From contig JARLGZ010000076.1 of NCBI GenBank assembly GCA_031292515.1, positions 124,001 through 188,000 of the forward strand: a DNA stretch of 64,000 nt, in the 5' to 3' direction. Both the position numbers and the translations under genes were made by a program. This document shows positions 52,691-60,769 of this stretch, one piece after another. The number at the start of each line of letters is the position of its first letter. Position 1 is the first letter of the stretch. Under the pieces are notes generated by a model. It saw only the letters and a list, made by a program, of their open reading frames with translations. It ran no database searches and was not told the origin of the DNA. The stretch is from Puia sp. (lineage in GTDB: Bacteria; Bacteroidota; Bacteroidia; Chitinophagales; Chitinophagaceae).

Positions 52691-52800
52691 GATTTGAATG
52701 TCTGCTCAAAGAAGTCCTCCATAGTCTGTACCTGCCTAGGTGAATAGGTATGTATGACAAGTGACGAAGCAGGCGCCCTATCCGCTATAAAAATAAATTA

Positions 52801-52808
52801 TAAATTTG
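52801..52808 (+). promoter_or_regulatory. Putative -7 element for ppnP
   Basis: TAAATTTG is an exact TAnnTTTG match, 34 bases before the ppnP start codon. The 110 bp between it and the preceding gene hold nothing else recognised. Confidence 0.5.
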
Positions 52809-52842
52809 CAACCCATACTATTTTTAACCGTATAAAACAACC

Positions 52843-53154
52843 ATGAGTCAATCAAAAACTTCGGGCCCCGGCGGCCCTGTATCCCACAACGTCTATTTTG
52901 GCGGGGCTGTTCAAAGTTTGGGACTTGAAACCGAAAACGGCAGAGCGACGCTCGGGGTCATGAAAAAGGGGGCTTATGCTTTTACGCCGTCGGAACCAGA
53001 GAAAATCATTGTCATTTCGGGCACGGCAAGCTTGAGCGTGGATGCTCAGAACTGGCGGAAATATGCGCCCCAGGAGGTCATTTTGCTGAAAGCGGGGGTG
53101 AAATTCGATATCGAGTGCGACACGGATTTTGCGTATATCTGTTATTACGGTTAG
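52843..53154 (+). CDS. ppnP: Pyrimidine/purine nucleoside phosphorylase PpnP (DUF1255)
   Basis: A 103-residue small cupin-fold protein. VSHNVYFGGAVQSLGLETENGRATLGVMKKGAYAFTPSEPEKIIVISGTASL follows E. coli PpnP (YaiE), which splits several nucleosides with phosphate to free base and ribose 1-phosphate. Length is normal for the family. The end DTDFAYICYYG fits its terminal strand. Cytoplasmic, with its own -7 element. The lipase-maturation-factor gene follows 126 bp later on the same strand without obvious functional link. Confidence 0.88.
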   Translation: MSQSKTSGPGGPVSHNVYFGGAVQSLGLETENGRATLGVMKKGAYAFTPSEPEKIIVISGTASLSVDAQNWRKYAPQEVILLKAGVKFDIECDTDFAYICYYG

Positions 53155-53280
53155 AGGGGGTAAGCGATGGGGAGGCCGGTGAACCCGGCAGAGAAATCTT
53201 TCGGAAACATCCTGCAGACCGTAAAAAAGATCCTGCAAATCGTTACATTACGGATACAGTTTGCACCGGAGGTCTACCAC

Positions 53281-54921
53281 ATGGATCTGTCTGTCATAAA
53301 AAACCGCATTGGGATGCGGGGTCCCCGTCCCACGTACTGGCTCACCCGCTTTCTCCTGCTTCGTCTGCTGGGAGCGGTGTATGCGGTGGCCTTTCTTGCG
53401 GCTATCAACCAGGCGCTTCCCCTGATCGGTTCGAATGGTCTTCTTCCTGTTGGCGACTTTCTTCGGCGGGTCGGGGATGCGCTCGGACCCGCGGCTGGTT
53501 TTTTGCGTCTGCCTTCGATCTTTTGGTTTGGCCATTCCGATGGGGCGCTCCTGGCAGCAGCCTGGACTGGTTTCCTGCTGTCCTGCATCGTAGCGGCCGG
53601 CTTCGCGAATGCGTTGGTGATGGCTGTATTGTGGTGTCTGTATATGTCGTTTGCGAACGTCGGGCAGGAGTGGTATGGCTATGGGTGGGAGATCCAGCTG
53701 TTGGAAACCGGTTTCCTCGCGATCTTTCTCTGTCCCCTGCTCGACCTGCGTCCATTCCCAAAGTATGCGCCGCCGATGCCGGTCATCTGGCTGTTCCGCT
53801 GGCTGATCTTCCGCGTGATGTTTGGCGCCGGCCTGATCAAGCTCCGCGGCGATGATGTCTGGCACAATGGGACGGCGCTCTATTATCATTTCGAAACCCA
53901 GCCGCTGCCTGGCCCGCTGAGCAGGTGGTTTCATTTTCTGCCCCGAGCGGTCCTGCAGGGCGGTGTCTGGTTCAATTGGCTGGCGGAGCTTGTAGCGCCG
54001 TTGTTTGTTTACTGGCCTCGTCGCGCGCGTCAGCTCTCGGGTTTCGTGATCATCGGTCTACAGGTCGTTCTGCTTCTCAGCGGCAACTTGTCATTTCTCA
54101 ACTGGCTGACGATCGTCCCGGCGTTGGCCTGTTTCGACGACGGCTTCTGGTCGAAGCTGCTTCCCCGGGGTTGGGTGCGCCGGGCGGAAGCGGCCAATGC
54201 CCGTGCCGAGCCTTCGCGGGCGATGACGGTCACCGCGCGGGTTGTCGCTTTTGTCATCGGGTTTCTCAGTATTCAGCCCATACTAAACATGCTGTCGTCC
54301 CGGCAGATCATGAATACCTCGTTCGATCCGCTGAATCTTGTAAATACCTATGGAGCTTTCGGATCGGTGGGCAGGGAGCGGTTTAACGTGGTTTTTGAGG
54401 GCACGATGGGTACTGCCGGGCAAGATCGGGAGGGAATCGGAAAGAGCAAGGACCAGCAGAAGAGGGATCAGGAAAGGGACCCGGAAAAGGGCCAGGCTGC
54501 GGGCCTGGATTCGGTGGCCTTCCCCGGTGAGCACGCAAAGTGGAAGGAGTATCTCTATAAGGGGCTTCCGGTAGATCCCGACAAACGGCCGCCACAGGTT
54601 GCACCCTACCATCTACGCCTCGATTGGCAGATGTGGTTCGCCGCCATGTCGACACCCGCTGAATATCCCTGGACGTTTACTTTGATTTCGAAGCTGCTGC
54701 ACAATGATCCCGGGGCCGTCGGTCTGTTCGCCGGCAATCCCTTCCCGGACCGGCCGCCGCGTTATGTCCGCGCGGTCCTGTATCGTTACCGCTTTGCCCG
54801 ACCGGGGAATCCAGGGGGGCACTGGTGGATCCGCGAGCGGCTCGGTCTCTGGATTCCTGCGATGTCCGCGGATGATCCGAGGCTGGTGGGGATGTTGAAA
54901 ACTGCAAAAGCGGGCCGATAA
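53281..54921 (+). CDS. Lipase maturation factor-family membrane protein
   Basis: A 546-residue polytopic membrane protein. ATG 53281 is preceded by GGAGG nine bases upstream, one of the few clear Shine-Dalgarno sites here, so it beats the in-frame ATG at 53167. The family core is unmistakable: YGYGWEIQLLETGFLAIFLCPLLDL, RWLIFRVMFGAGLIKLRGDDVWHNGTALYYHFETQPLPGPLSRWFH, and RLDWQMWFAA near the end. The vertebrate homologue LMF1 helps fold secreted lipases in the endoplasmic reticulum; the bacterial role is unknown. Between VVFEGTMG and WKEYLYKG lies an extra charged stretch of about 35 residues (Asp/Glu/Lys/Arg/Gln) that other members, as I recall them, lack. Confidence 0.87.
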   Translation: MDLSVIKNRIGMRGPRPTYWLTRFLLLRLLGAVYAVAFLAAINQALPLIGSNGLLPVGDFLRRVGDALGPAAGFLRLPSIFWFGHSDGALLAAAWTGFLLSCIVAAGFANALVMAVLWCLYMSFANVGQEWYGYGWEIQLLETGFLAIFLCPLLDLRPFPKYAPPMPVIWLFRWLIFRVMFGAGLIKLRGDDVWHNGTALYYHFETQPLPGPLSRWFHFLPRAVLQGGVWFNWLAELVAPLFVYWPRRARQLSGFVIIGLQVVLLLSGNLSFLNWLTIVPALACFDDGFWSKLLPRGWVRRAEAANARAEPSRAMTVTARVVAFVIGFLSIQPILNMLSSRQIMNTSFDPLNLVNTYGAFGSVGRERFNVVFEGTMGTAGQDREGIGKSKDQQKRDQERDPEKGQAAGLDSVAFPGEHAKWKEYLYKGLPVDPDKRPPQVAPYHLRLDWQMWFAAMSTPAEYPWTFTLISKLLHNDPGAVGLFAGNPFPDRPPRYVRAVLYRYRFARPGNPGGHWWIRERLGLWIPAMSADDPRLVGMLKTAKAGR

Positions 54922-54976
54922 AAGACAAGGTTTCGTCCTCATTTAATATCTTGCCGGGCTAAATCATAGCAGGCAA

Positions 54977-55500
54977 ATGAAGACCGGAGAGGGAAGCCCG
55001 TACGTTTTGAGAACCAGGCAGCATTTTGAGATCCTTATGGCCTGCGGGGCGTAGCGGCGCTGGCGGTCGTGACCTTCCATTTTATGGAGATCGTCTTTTC
55101 GGACTATAGTAAAAACTTTATCGGGCATGGGTTTTTAGCGGTCGACTTCTTTTTCTGCCTGTCAGGGTTTGTAATCGCCTATGCCTATGATGGCCGTATT
55201 GAAAAGATGGGGCTTGTGGCGTTTTTCAGGGCCAGGTTGGGCGCCGGGGCCAGGCTGACGCCGGGGCTCAAAAGACTTTGTGTGTTCTCGGGGAAGATAT
55301 CTTATCCTCTGTATTTGACACACTATGCCGTGCTCTGGATGTTTGGCAATTATTATGGCACCCACAAACCGGGAACGGGTTAGTTGTTCCTTATAATACC
55401 GGGGGCTATCGTTCTGTTGCTGGCCTTCGCCTATTTTGTGATGAAGGTCTATGATATACCGGTCAGGAGATTTTTGGGCAGGAGGAAGGGCAATCGCTGA
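54977..55500 (+). pseudogene. Acyltransferase-3 (OafA/YrhL-like) pseudogene
   Basis: The start at 54977 reads into HFEIL, then a one-base loss near 55036 shifts frame; restoring it gives DGLRGVAALAVVTFHF, the family's catalytic His-region. The next frame continues MEIVFSDYSKNFIGHGFLAVDFFFCLSGFVIAYAY. After about 75 residues the sequence jumps straight to LKRLCVFSGKISYPLYLTHYAVLWMF, normally about 250 residues further, so most of the membrane part is deleted. An in-frame TAG at 55381-55383 then precedes LFLIIPGAIVLLLAFAYFVMKVYDIPVRRFLG and a TGA at 55500. Three independent lesions make function impossible. Confidence 0.9.
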
Positions 55501-56160
55501 CTATTGACCCTGACTCAGTGGGCGTATCTGCAAATTCTTCCAATCCCCGGCGGATCCATTGCCTACCCAATACCCTATTTGCCGCCCGGTCGACTGAACC
55601 AGCGGGGCAACGGTCAGGCATGGGGTTTCGTTTCCATCGACAAAGACGGCTATTTTTTGAGCGGTCACCACGATCTTCGCGTGAAACCAGGCATTGGGAT
55701 CGGGGGCCGCTGAAATGGGCTGTTCATATTTGCCGGGATAGCCGGCCCTTAATTTCGGCCAGTCGTATTTCGGGCCGGCGATGTATTGTACTGCATGCGT
55801 CTTTCTTACCGCATCGGCTGACCGAAAATTGAAAGGGCGGAAATAGACGGCCTCATAAGTCGTATCATTCGATCCATGAAAAGCAAAACCTACAAAGCTT
55901 TGTTGAAAGGCATCCTTCCCTTTTATGTCGAATTCGATAGCACCCTCTTTGAATTCCCGGCCTTTGATCCAGGCGATCCCGACTCCATCCGCTTCGTTTA
56001 AATGGATAGTTCCTGTTCCCTCCTCGCTGGAAAGGGTTCGATTCACGACGTTATAAGTATCCTGCGGCGTCTTCTCCTGACCAAGGGCTGTTTGCTGACC
56101 AATGGTTAACGAATAGGTCACCAGGGAGATGGCAAGGGAGGTGAAGGTCTTTATGGGCAT
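55501..56160 (-). CDS. Secreted concanavalin/DUF1080-like protein
   Basis: A 219-residue exported protein with signal peptide MPIKTFTSLAISLVTYSLTIGQQTALGQ. The mature part is a single beta-jellyroll: GAIEFDIKGKDAFQQSFVGFAFHGSNDTTYEAVYFRPFNF, HAVQYIAGPKYDWPKLRAGYPGKYEQPI, WFHAKIVVTAQKIAVFVDGNETPCLTV, and IGYWVGNGSAGDWKNLQI. It resembles family-16-like/DUF1080 carbohydrate-binding or disaccharide-hydrolase modules, but no catalytic residues can be assigned. Its stop codon directly abuts the stop of the acyltransferase pseudogene (convergent). Confidence 0.7.
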   Translation of the reverse strand: MPIKTFTSLAISLVTYSLTIGQQTALGQEKTPQDTYNVVNRTLSSEEGTGTIHLNEADGVGIAWIKGREFKEGAIEFDIKGKDAFQQSFVGFAFHGSNDTTYEAVYFRPFNFRSADAVRKTHAVQYIAGPKYDWPKLRAGYPGKYEQPISAAPDPNAWFHAKIVVTAQKIAVFVDGNETPCLTVAPLVQSTGRQIGYWVGNGSAGDWKNLQIRPLSQGQ

Positions 56161-56272
56161 AGTTTATACGGCGATATAAATTTGTGCAACGGTATAAAAC
56201 TATTGCTTCTCTTGTTCATCGCATAAATAATTCGACGAATTCGTCCAGGGCTTCGACTAAATCAACCTTTTT

Positions 56273-57043
56273 CTACAACCGGGGCAGGGTGAGGCCCCCG
56301 TCTATCATGATGACCTGGCCGGTCGAATAGGGGAAATTTCGGAGGGCCAGTGCGCTTACCGCCTTTCCCACATCATCCGGGTATCCCCAGCGTTTCTGCA
56401 GGCAGAGGCCTCCTTCTATGAGTTTGTCATATTTTTCCTTTACGCCGGCCGTCATGTCCGTGTTGATGATGCCGGGACGAAGCTCATAAACCGGGATATC
56501 ATATTCACCCAGGCGGACGGCGAGAAGTTGGGTCACCATGCTGAGACCTGCTTTGGAGATACAGTATTCCCCGCGGTTTATGGAAGCGACGGTGGCGGAG
56601 ATGGAAGAGATATTGATGATACACCCGGCAAAATTACCGTCGTCATTTTTCTGTCCGATCATCCAATTGGCGGCCTGCTGAGCGAGAAAAAAGGCGCCTT
56701 TCAGGTTGACGGACAATACCTGGTCAAAACTGTCCTCGCTCATGGTGAGGATGTCCCGTCTTTCTTTTGGCGCGACACCCGCATTGTTTACCAATACGTG
56801 CAGTCTGCCGAAATACTCCCCCACCTGCTGCAGCATTTTGGTCCTATCCGCCGCAGAGCCGGTATCCCCCTGACAGTAGAATACATCGGCTCCTGTTGCG
56901 CGAAGCTCCTCTATTGTATCGGTTACTGCCCCCGCCGGGCGCACCCCATTGACGGCTATGTCAAACCCATCCGCCGCCAGGTGTCTGGCGATGCTATACC
57001 CGATGCCACGGGTGCCTCCGGTAATAAATGCGACTTTTTTCAT
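56273..57043 (-). CDS. Short-chain dehydrogenase/reductase
   Basis: A 256-residue NAD(P)-dependent oxidoreductase. The cofactor motif TGGTRGIG is at 8-15 and NNAG at 86-89; the catalytic set is Ser146/147, Tyr160 and Lys164 (YCISK). DGGLTLPRL ends the protein. Normal length. Last gene of a five-gene operon with Gfo/Idh/MocA oxidoreductase, isomerase, GH88-like enzyme and MFS transporter, so a sugar or sugar-acid ketone/alcohol is the likely substrate rather than a fatty-acid intermediate. Arg12 after TGGT hints at NADP preference (inference). Confidence 0.9.
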   Translation of the reverse strand: MKKVAFITGGTRGIGYSIARHLAADGFDIAVNGVRPAGAVTDTIEELRATGADVFYCQGDTGSAADRTKMLQQVGEYFGRLHVLVNNAGVAPKERRDILTMSEDSFDQVLSVNLKGAFFLAQQAANWMIGQKNDDGNFAGCIINISSISATVASINRGEYCISKAGLSMVTQLLAVRLGEYDIPVYELRPGIINTDMTAGVKEKYDKLIEGGLCLQKRWGYPDDVGKAVSALALRNFPYSTGQVIMIDGGLTLPRL

Positions 57044-57071
57044 GTTCTTTGTTTTTAATTCACGGTCTTTT

Positions 57072-57109
57072 TTTCCGATTCATCTCTTTCTTTCCGATTC
57101 ATCTCTTTC
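57072..57109. repeat. Perfect 19-bp tandem duplication upstream of the SDR gene
   Basis: TTTCCGATTCATCTCTTTC occurs at 57072-57090 and 57091-57109 with no mismatch, in the 110-bp gap between the Gfo/Idh/MocA and SDR genes, ending 28 bp before the SDR start. Confidence 0.9.
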
Positions 57110-57153
57110 TTCGCACCTGGTGTCCGACGCGCTATTTCCTACCTGTTCTGCCC

Positions 57154-58299
57154 TTACAATTCCGGGATATCCAGCCAACAGCGTTTGCTCCAGCTCTCCA
57201 GCCCTTTCTCCGCGAGTTGCACTCCTTTTGCGCCCTCACGAAGGTCCCAGGGGAACGGTCCGCCTTTTACAACGTGTCGCAGGAATAACTCCCATTGTAC
57301 TTTGAAGGCATTCTCATAGACTTCCTGTTCGGGCACTTTTGCCCATCCTTCGAAGAAATTGATGGGTTGGGCGATATCGGGGTTCCAAACCGGTTTGGGG
57401 GTATTGCCATAGTGCTGAATATAACATTCCCGCAGACCTGCTACCGCCGACCCTTTCGTACCGTCGACCTGTAAGGTGAGCAAGTCGTCGCGTCTGACCC
57501 TAACGGTCCATGCGGAGTTGAACTGGGCGATGATGCCTCCTTCCAGCTCAAACGTGGCATAGGCGGCATCGTCGGCCGTGGAGGCATAGGTCTTTCCCTG
57601 TTCGTCGATACGGCGCGGAATATGCGTGGCGCCGAGACAGGAGACGGCTTTCACCTTTCCAAAGACATTGTCGAGGAGATACCGCCAGTGACACAGCATG
57701 TCTGAGATAATCCCGCCATCCTCTTCCTTCCGGTAGTTCCAGGAAGGGCGTTGCGCGGGGATCGAATCGCCTTCGAATACCCAATAACCAAATTCGCCGC
57801 GTACCGACAGGATGGTGCCAAAGAACCCCTGTTGGATAAGCCTCTTCAGCTTTATGACACCCGGAAGCCATAGTTTGTCCTGGACGACGCCGTGTTTTAC
57901 CCCGGCTTCCTGGCAAAGACGATAGAGTTCCATTGCAGTGGCAGTGTCTACCGATATCGGTTTCTCGCAATAAATATGTTTCCCCGCGCGTACGGCCTGC
58001 CTGATGGCATCGGCCCTTCTGCCTGTCACCTGTGCGTCGAAATAAATCTTATTATCCGCATCGGCCAGCGCCTCTCCGAGATCGGTTGTCATTTTTTGAA
58101 CTCCCGACAACGCGCATAGTTTCTCCAGCTTGTCTCTGTCCCTGCCGACCAGCACCGGGTCGGGGATGATGGTCTCGCCCGGGCCTATTTTCACTCCTTC
58201 CTGTTTGATGATTTCGGCTATGGACCGAAGCAGGTGCTGGTTGGTACCCATCCGCCCGGTTACGCCATTCATGATAATTCCGATGGTATGCTTTCTCAT
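57154..58299 (-). CDS. Gfo/Idh/MocA-family oxidoreductase
   Basis: A 381-residue NAD(P)-dependent sugar or cyclitol dehydrogenase. The start IGIIMNGVTGRMGTNQHLLRS carries a G-x-x-G-x-M/x-G dinucleotide fold variant. The catalytic-region motif HIYCEKPIS (Glu112-Lys113-Pro114) is intact, and GGIISDMLCHWRYLLDNVFG supplies the usual Asp and His near the active site. Members oxidise a ring hydroxyl to a ketone or the reverse. The NGVTGRMGTNQHL type is one I associate with sugar-catabolic clusters of unknown pathway. Located 16 bp after the isomerase gene in the same operon. Confidence 0.9.
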   Translation of the reverse strand: MRKHTIGIIMNGVTGRMGTNQHLLRSIAEIIKQEGVKIGPGETIIPDPVLVGRDRDKLEKLCALSGVQKMTTDLGEALADADNKIYFDAQVTGRRADAIRQAVRAGKHIYCEKPISVDTATAMELYRLCQEAGVKHGVVQDKLWLPGVIKLKRLIQQGFFGTILSVRGEFGYWVFEGDSIPAQRPSWNYRKEEDGGIISDMLCHWRYLLDNVFGKVKAVSCLGATHIPRRIDEQGKTYASTADDAAYATFELEGGIIAQFNSAWTVRVRRDDLLTLQVDGTKGSAVAGLRECYIQHYGNTPKPVWNPDIAQPINFFEGWAKVPEQEVYENAFKVQWELFLRHVVKGGPFPWDLREGAKGVQLAEKGLESWSKRCWLDIPEL

Positions 58300-58315
58300 T
58301 ATGCAGATATTTTGT

Positions 58316-59224
58316 TCAGGTATTCTCTTTATAGGCTTTTATGATTTTCTTTAAATATTGAGACTGGTCCTGTTGCCAATAGGTACCTGAGAATATTTCC
58401 ACTTCATAAAACCCGTCGAAGCCGGCGGCTTCCACCCAGGATCGGATCTTCTTTACCGGGATACAGCCTTCGCCCATGATCCCGCGATCGAGGAGCAGGT
58501 CGGCGGTTGGCGTCTTCCAGTCGCAGACATGAAAGGCATAGAGGTGGCCGTTCTCCCCGCAGCGTTTGATCTCCCTTTCCAGGTCGGGGTCCCACCAAAG
58601 GTGATAAACGTCCACGGCGACGCCTACCGTCTTTGAGTCCAACGACGAGGCCAGGTCGTTAGCCTGTTGCAACGTATTGATGGCAGAGCGTGCGTCGGCA
58701 TACATAGGATGAAGGGGTTCGATAGCCAGCCGGATTCCGGCGGCGGCGGCATCGGGGATGATCGCTTCGATACCCTCCCGGATCTGTTTTCTTGATTCTT
58801 CGAGTGATTGTCCGGGGTCGGAGCCGCAAACGAGTACGATGAGGGGGGCGCCGAGTTCGGCGGCTTCTTCGATGGCTTTCCGGTTGTCGTCGATAGCGGC
58901 CTTCCTCTTCCTGCCGTCTTTGCCGGGAAAAAAGCCGCCCCGGCAAACTGAGACAATGGCCAGGTCTCCATCCCGCAGGAGCCGGCCGGTCTGACGAATA
59001 TCTCTTCCTTCCAACGCATCCCGCCAGACGGTTATTCCCTTCACCCCGGCAGCGGAAAAATTTGCCGCGGCTTCTTCGATAGGCCAGGGCTTCGTTGTGA
59101 CGGTATGAATGCACAGCCGCGAAAGATCCGTCAGTTCTCCGGCGTTTACAGACTGTTCACTGTGTTCACCGCTTGTAAACCGTTCATTGCCTATAGACTG
59201 TTCACCGCTCAGGGAGTGGCTCAT
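58316..59224 (-). CDS. Sugar phosphate isomerase/epimerase (TIM barrel)
   Basis: A 302-residue cytoplasmic TIM barrel of the AP_endonuc_2 family. ATG 59224 overlaps the TGA of the preceding GH88-like gene (ATGA), showing translational coupling; an upstream ATG at 59233 is therefore less likely. The metal-site strands show LAIEPLHPMYAD (Glu), VGVAVDVYHLWWDP (Asp-x-x-His), LYAFHVCDWK (His) and GFYEVEIFSG (Glu). The first 30 residues are a repetitive Ser/Gly/Glu tail not usual in the family. It probably isomerises a sugar or keto-sugar produced by the adjacent dehydrogenases. Confidence 0.9.
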   Translation of the reverse strand: MSHSLSGEQSIGNERFTSGEHSEQSVNAGELTDLSRLCIHTVTTKPWPIEEAAANFSAAGVKGITVWRDALEGRDIRQTGRLLRDGDLAIVSVCRGGFFPGKDGRKRKAAIDDNRKAIEEAAELGAPLIVLVCGSDPGQSLEESRKQIREGIEAIIPDAAAAGIRLAIEPLHPMYADARSAINTLQQANDLASSLDSKTVGVAVDVYHLWWDPDLEREIKRCGENGHLYAFHVCDWKTPTADLLLDRGIMGEGCIPVKKIRSWVEAAGFDGFYEVEIFSGTYWQQDQSQYLKKIIKAYKENT

Positions 59225-60714
59225 AGCGTGCAATTGAAGAATGTATAATAGTTGTCCTCATCAATGACCCGTTGCATATAGAGGGCTGCTTCGCGTATAT
59301 GATAGTCTCCCCACATACTCGATTCCCCGTTCGGAATCCGGCTTCCCGGGGGGATATGATCCCAGCCGTTCGGGCGATGGTAGATGGAGTGCAGAATCAA
59401 CCCTTCGTGTTTGTCGCCGGTACTCAAATAAGGCTCCTCCAGCAAGGTATTCAGTACGCAGAGGCCCGCCTGCCAGTATCGGTCGCCGTTGCGCGCAGCG
59501 TCCGCTTTCCCTGTTAGAGCGCTCTTTCCGGACGGACCGTTCTCCGCTGTTGGATCTGCCTTCCCGGTTGAGTGTCCTTTTCCGCCTGATTCCCCTTTTT
59601 CGTCTGCCGCTGCCCTATCCTTGAGATATTTCCCCAGCCGCAACAGGCCCTGTGATGCGATGGCGGCCGCGGAACTGTCGACGGGTTCAAATGAATTGAA
59701 GGGATCGGCTGCTCTGTCCAGGTAATCGCCCATGCGGGAGAGATTGGGCGCGCCCGTGTCCCAATGGGGAATCCCATCGGTACAGGCGTTTTCTATATAA
59801 AAATCGCAGGTAGCCGTCGCCGCTCTGAGCAAGGTGGAAAGGAGGGTCTCCTTTCCGCCATAGGGTTGGAGGGTCTGCTCATCCAGGCTGTCTATCCATT
59901 CCAGTTGCTCGGCGAATCCGCACATGGCCCATGCCAGCCCTCTTGTCCAGGTAGTAAAACCGGAGAAACCCTGCTGCGAATTGGGGCATCGGAAATTGCC
60001 GTCTTTGGTATTGAAGATACTTTCGTGTGCCGTACGTCCCCAACGATCATAGATATCGCGTCCTTCTCCGTAGAAAACGGAGTATGCGGCCGTAGCCCGA
60101 AGGTGTTGTATCGCCCGCTCCAGCAAATTTATTTTACGGTCTCCCTCTCCCTGGAAGACATGGCCGAGGCAATGGCTGATGACCAGGGCGCGGCAGGAAC
60201 GGATCGTATCTACAAACAAAGAGTGCGGCCCATTGAAAGAATAAATAAAGCCTCCGTCTTTTATAGTCGTCCAGCGGGCCGCCTGTACGGCGCCTGAAAT
60301 CTTGAGTGCGAGCTCATAAAAGTCCTTCTCCCATTCGTTAAAGGGGATTTTATTCTCTTTCATCAAACGCAGCAGGTTGCCATAGGTGCTCACGTTGTTA
60401 AACCCATGATCATGTACGCCGGTATGGCTCACATGCGGCGCCATCAGCTTCAGGGTGTTGGTCCTTCCCGATTCCAGGAAGGACTTTTCCCCGGTGGCAT
60501 CATATTGGAGGATAGCCGAGCCAAATTGAAAGCCCTGTGTCCATTCCGTCCATCCTCTTGTCGAATACCTGCCTTCAATTGTAAATACCGGGGATCCTTT
60601 CGCATTGTCGTAATTTCTTTCCAGCAGGCGAATCTTCTTACCGGACAGATCCCAGAATCTTTTCAATCCGGAGGCGAGATCCGCCGGCCTGAGCGTATGG
60701 TCTATGCTGATCAT
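59221..60714 (-). CDS. GH88/GH105-like unsaturated glucuronyl hydrolase-type protein
   Basis: A 497-residue (alpha/alpha)6-barrel protein. Family features: YSTRGWTEWTQGFQFGSAILQYDATGE, HDHGFNNVSTYGNLLRL (where GH88 has the catalytic Asp in N-H-D), GFTTWTRGLAWAMCGFAEQ, GIPHWDTGAPN, DSSAAAIASQGLLRLG and ESSMWGDYHIREAALYMQRV. GH88 and GH105 enzymes hydrate the unsaturated uronic acid left by lyases. No signal peptide, so it acts on imported oligosaccharide. Between LGKYLKD and RYWQAGL an insert of about 40 residues rich in Gly/Lys/Thr/Ala/Ser interrupts a helix pair. Second gene of the operon. Confidence 0.85.
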   Translation of the reverse strand: MISIDHTLRPADLASGLKRFWDLSGKKIRLLERNYDNAKGSPVFTIEGRYSTRGWTEWTQGFQFGSAILQYDATGEKSFLESGRTNTLKLMAPHVSHTGVHDHGFNNVSTYGNLLRLMKENKIPFNEWEKDFYELALKISGAVQAARWTTIKDGGFIYSFNGPHSLFVDTIRSCRALVISHCLGHVFQGEGDRKINLLERAIQHLRATAAYSVFYGEGRDIYDRWGRTAHESIFNTKDGNFRCPNSQQGFSGFTTWTRGLAWAMCGFAEQLEWIDSLDEQTLQPYGGKETLLSTLLRAATATCDFYIENACTDGIPHWDTGAPNLSRMGDYLDRAADPFNSFEPVDSSAAAIASQGLLRLGKYLKDRAAADEKGESGGKGHSTGKADPTAENGPSGKSALTGKADAARNGDRYWQAGLCVLNTLLEEPYLSTGDKHEGLILHSIYHRPNGWDHIPPGSRIPNGESSMWGDYHIREAALYMQRVIDEDNYYTFFNCTL

Positions 60715-60769
60715 CAGTTATAAAAAATGTAATGATTATATGATAATTGTAAAAACGATAAACGATTCT

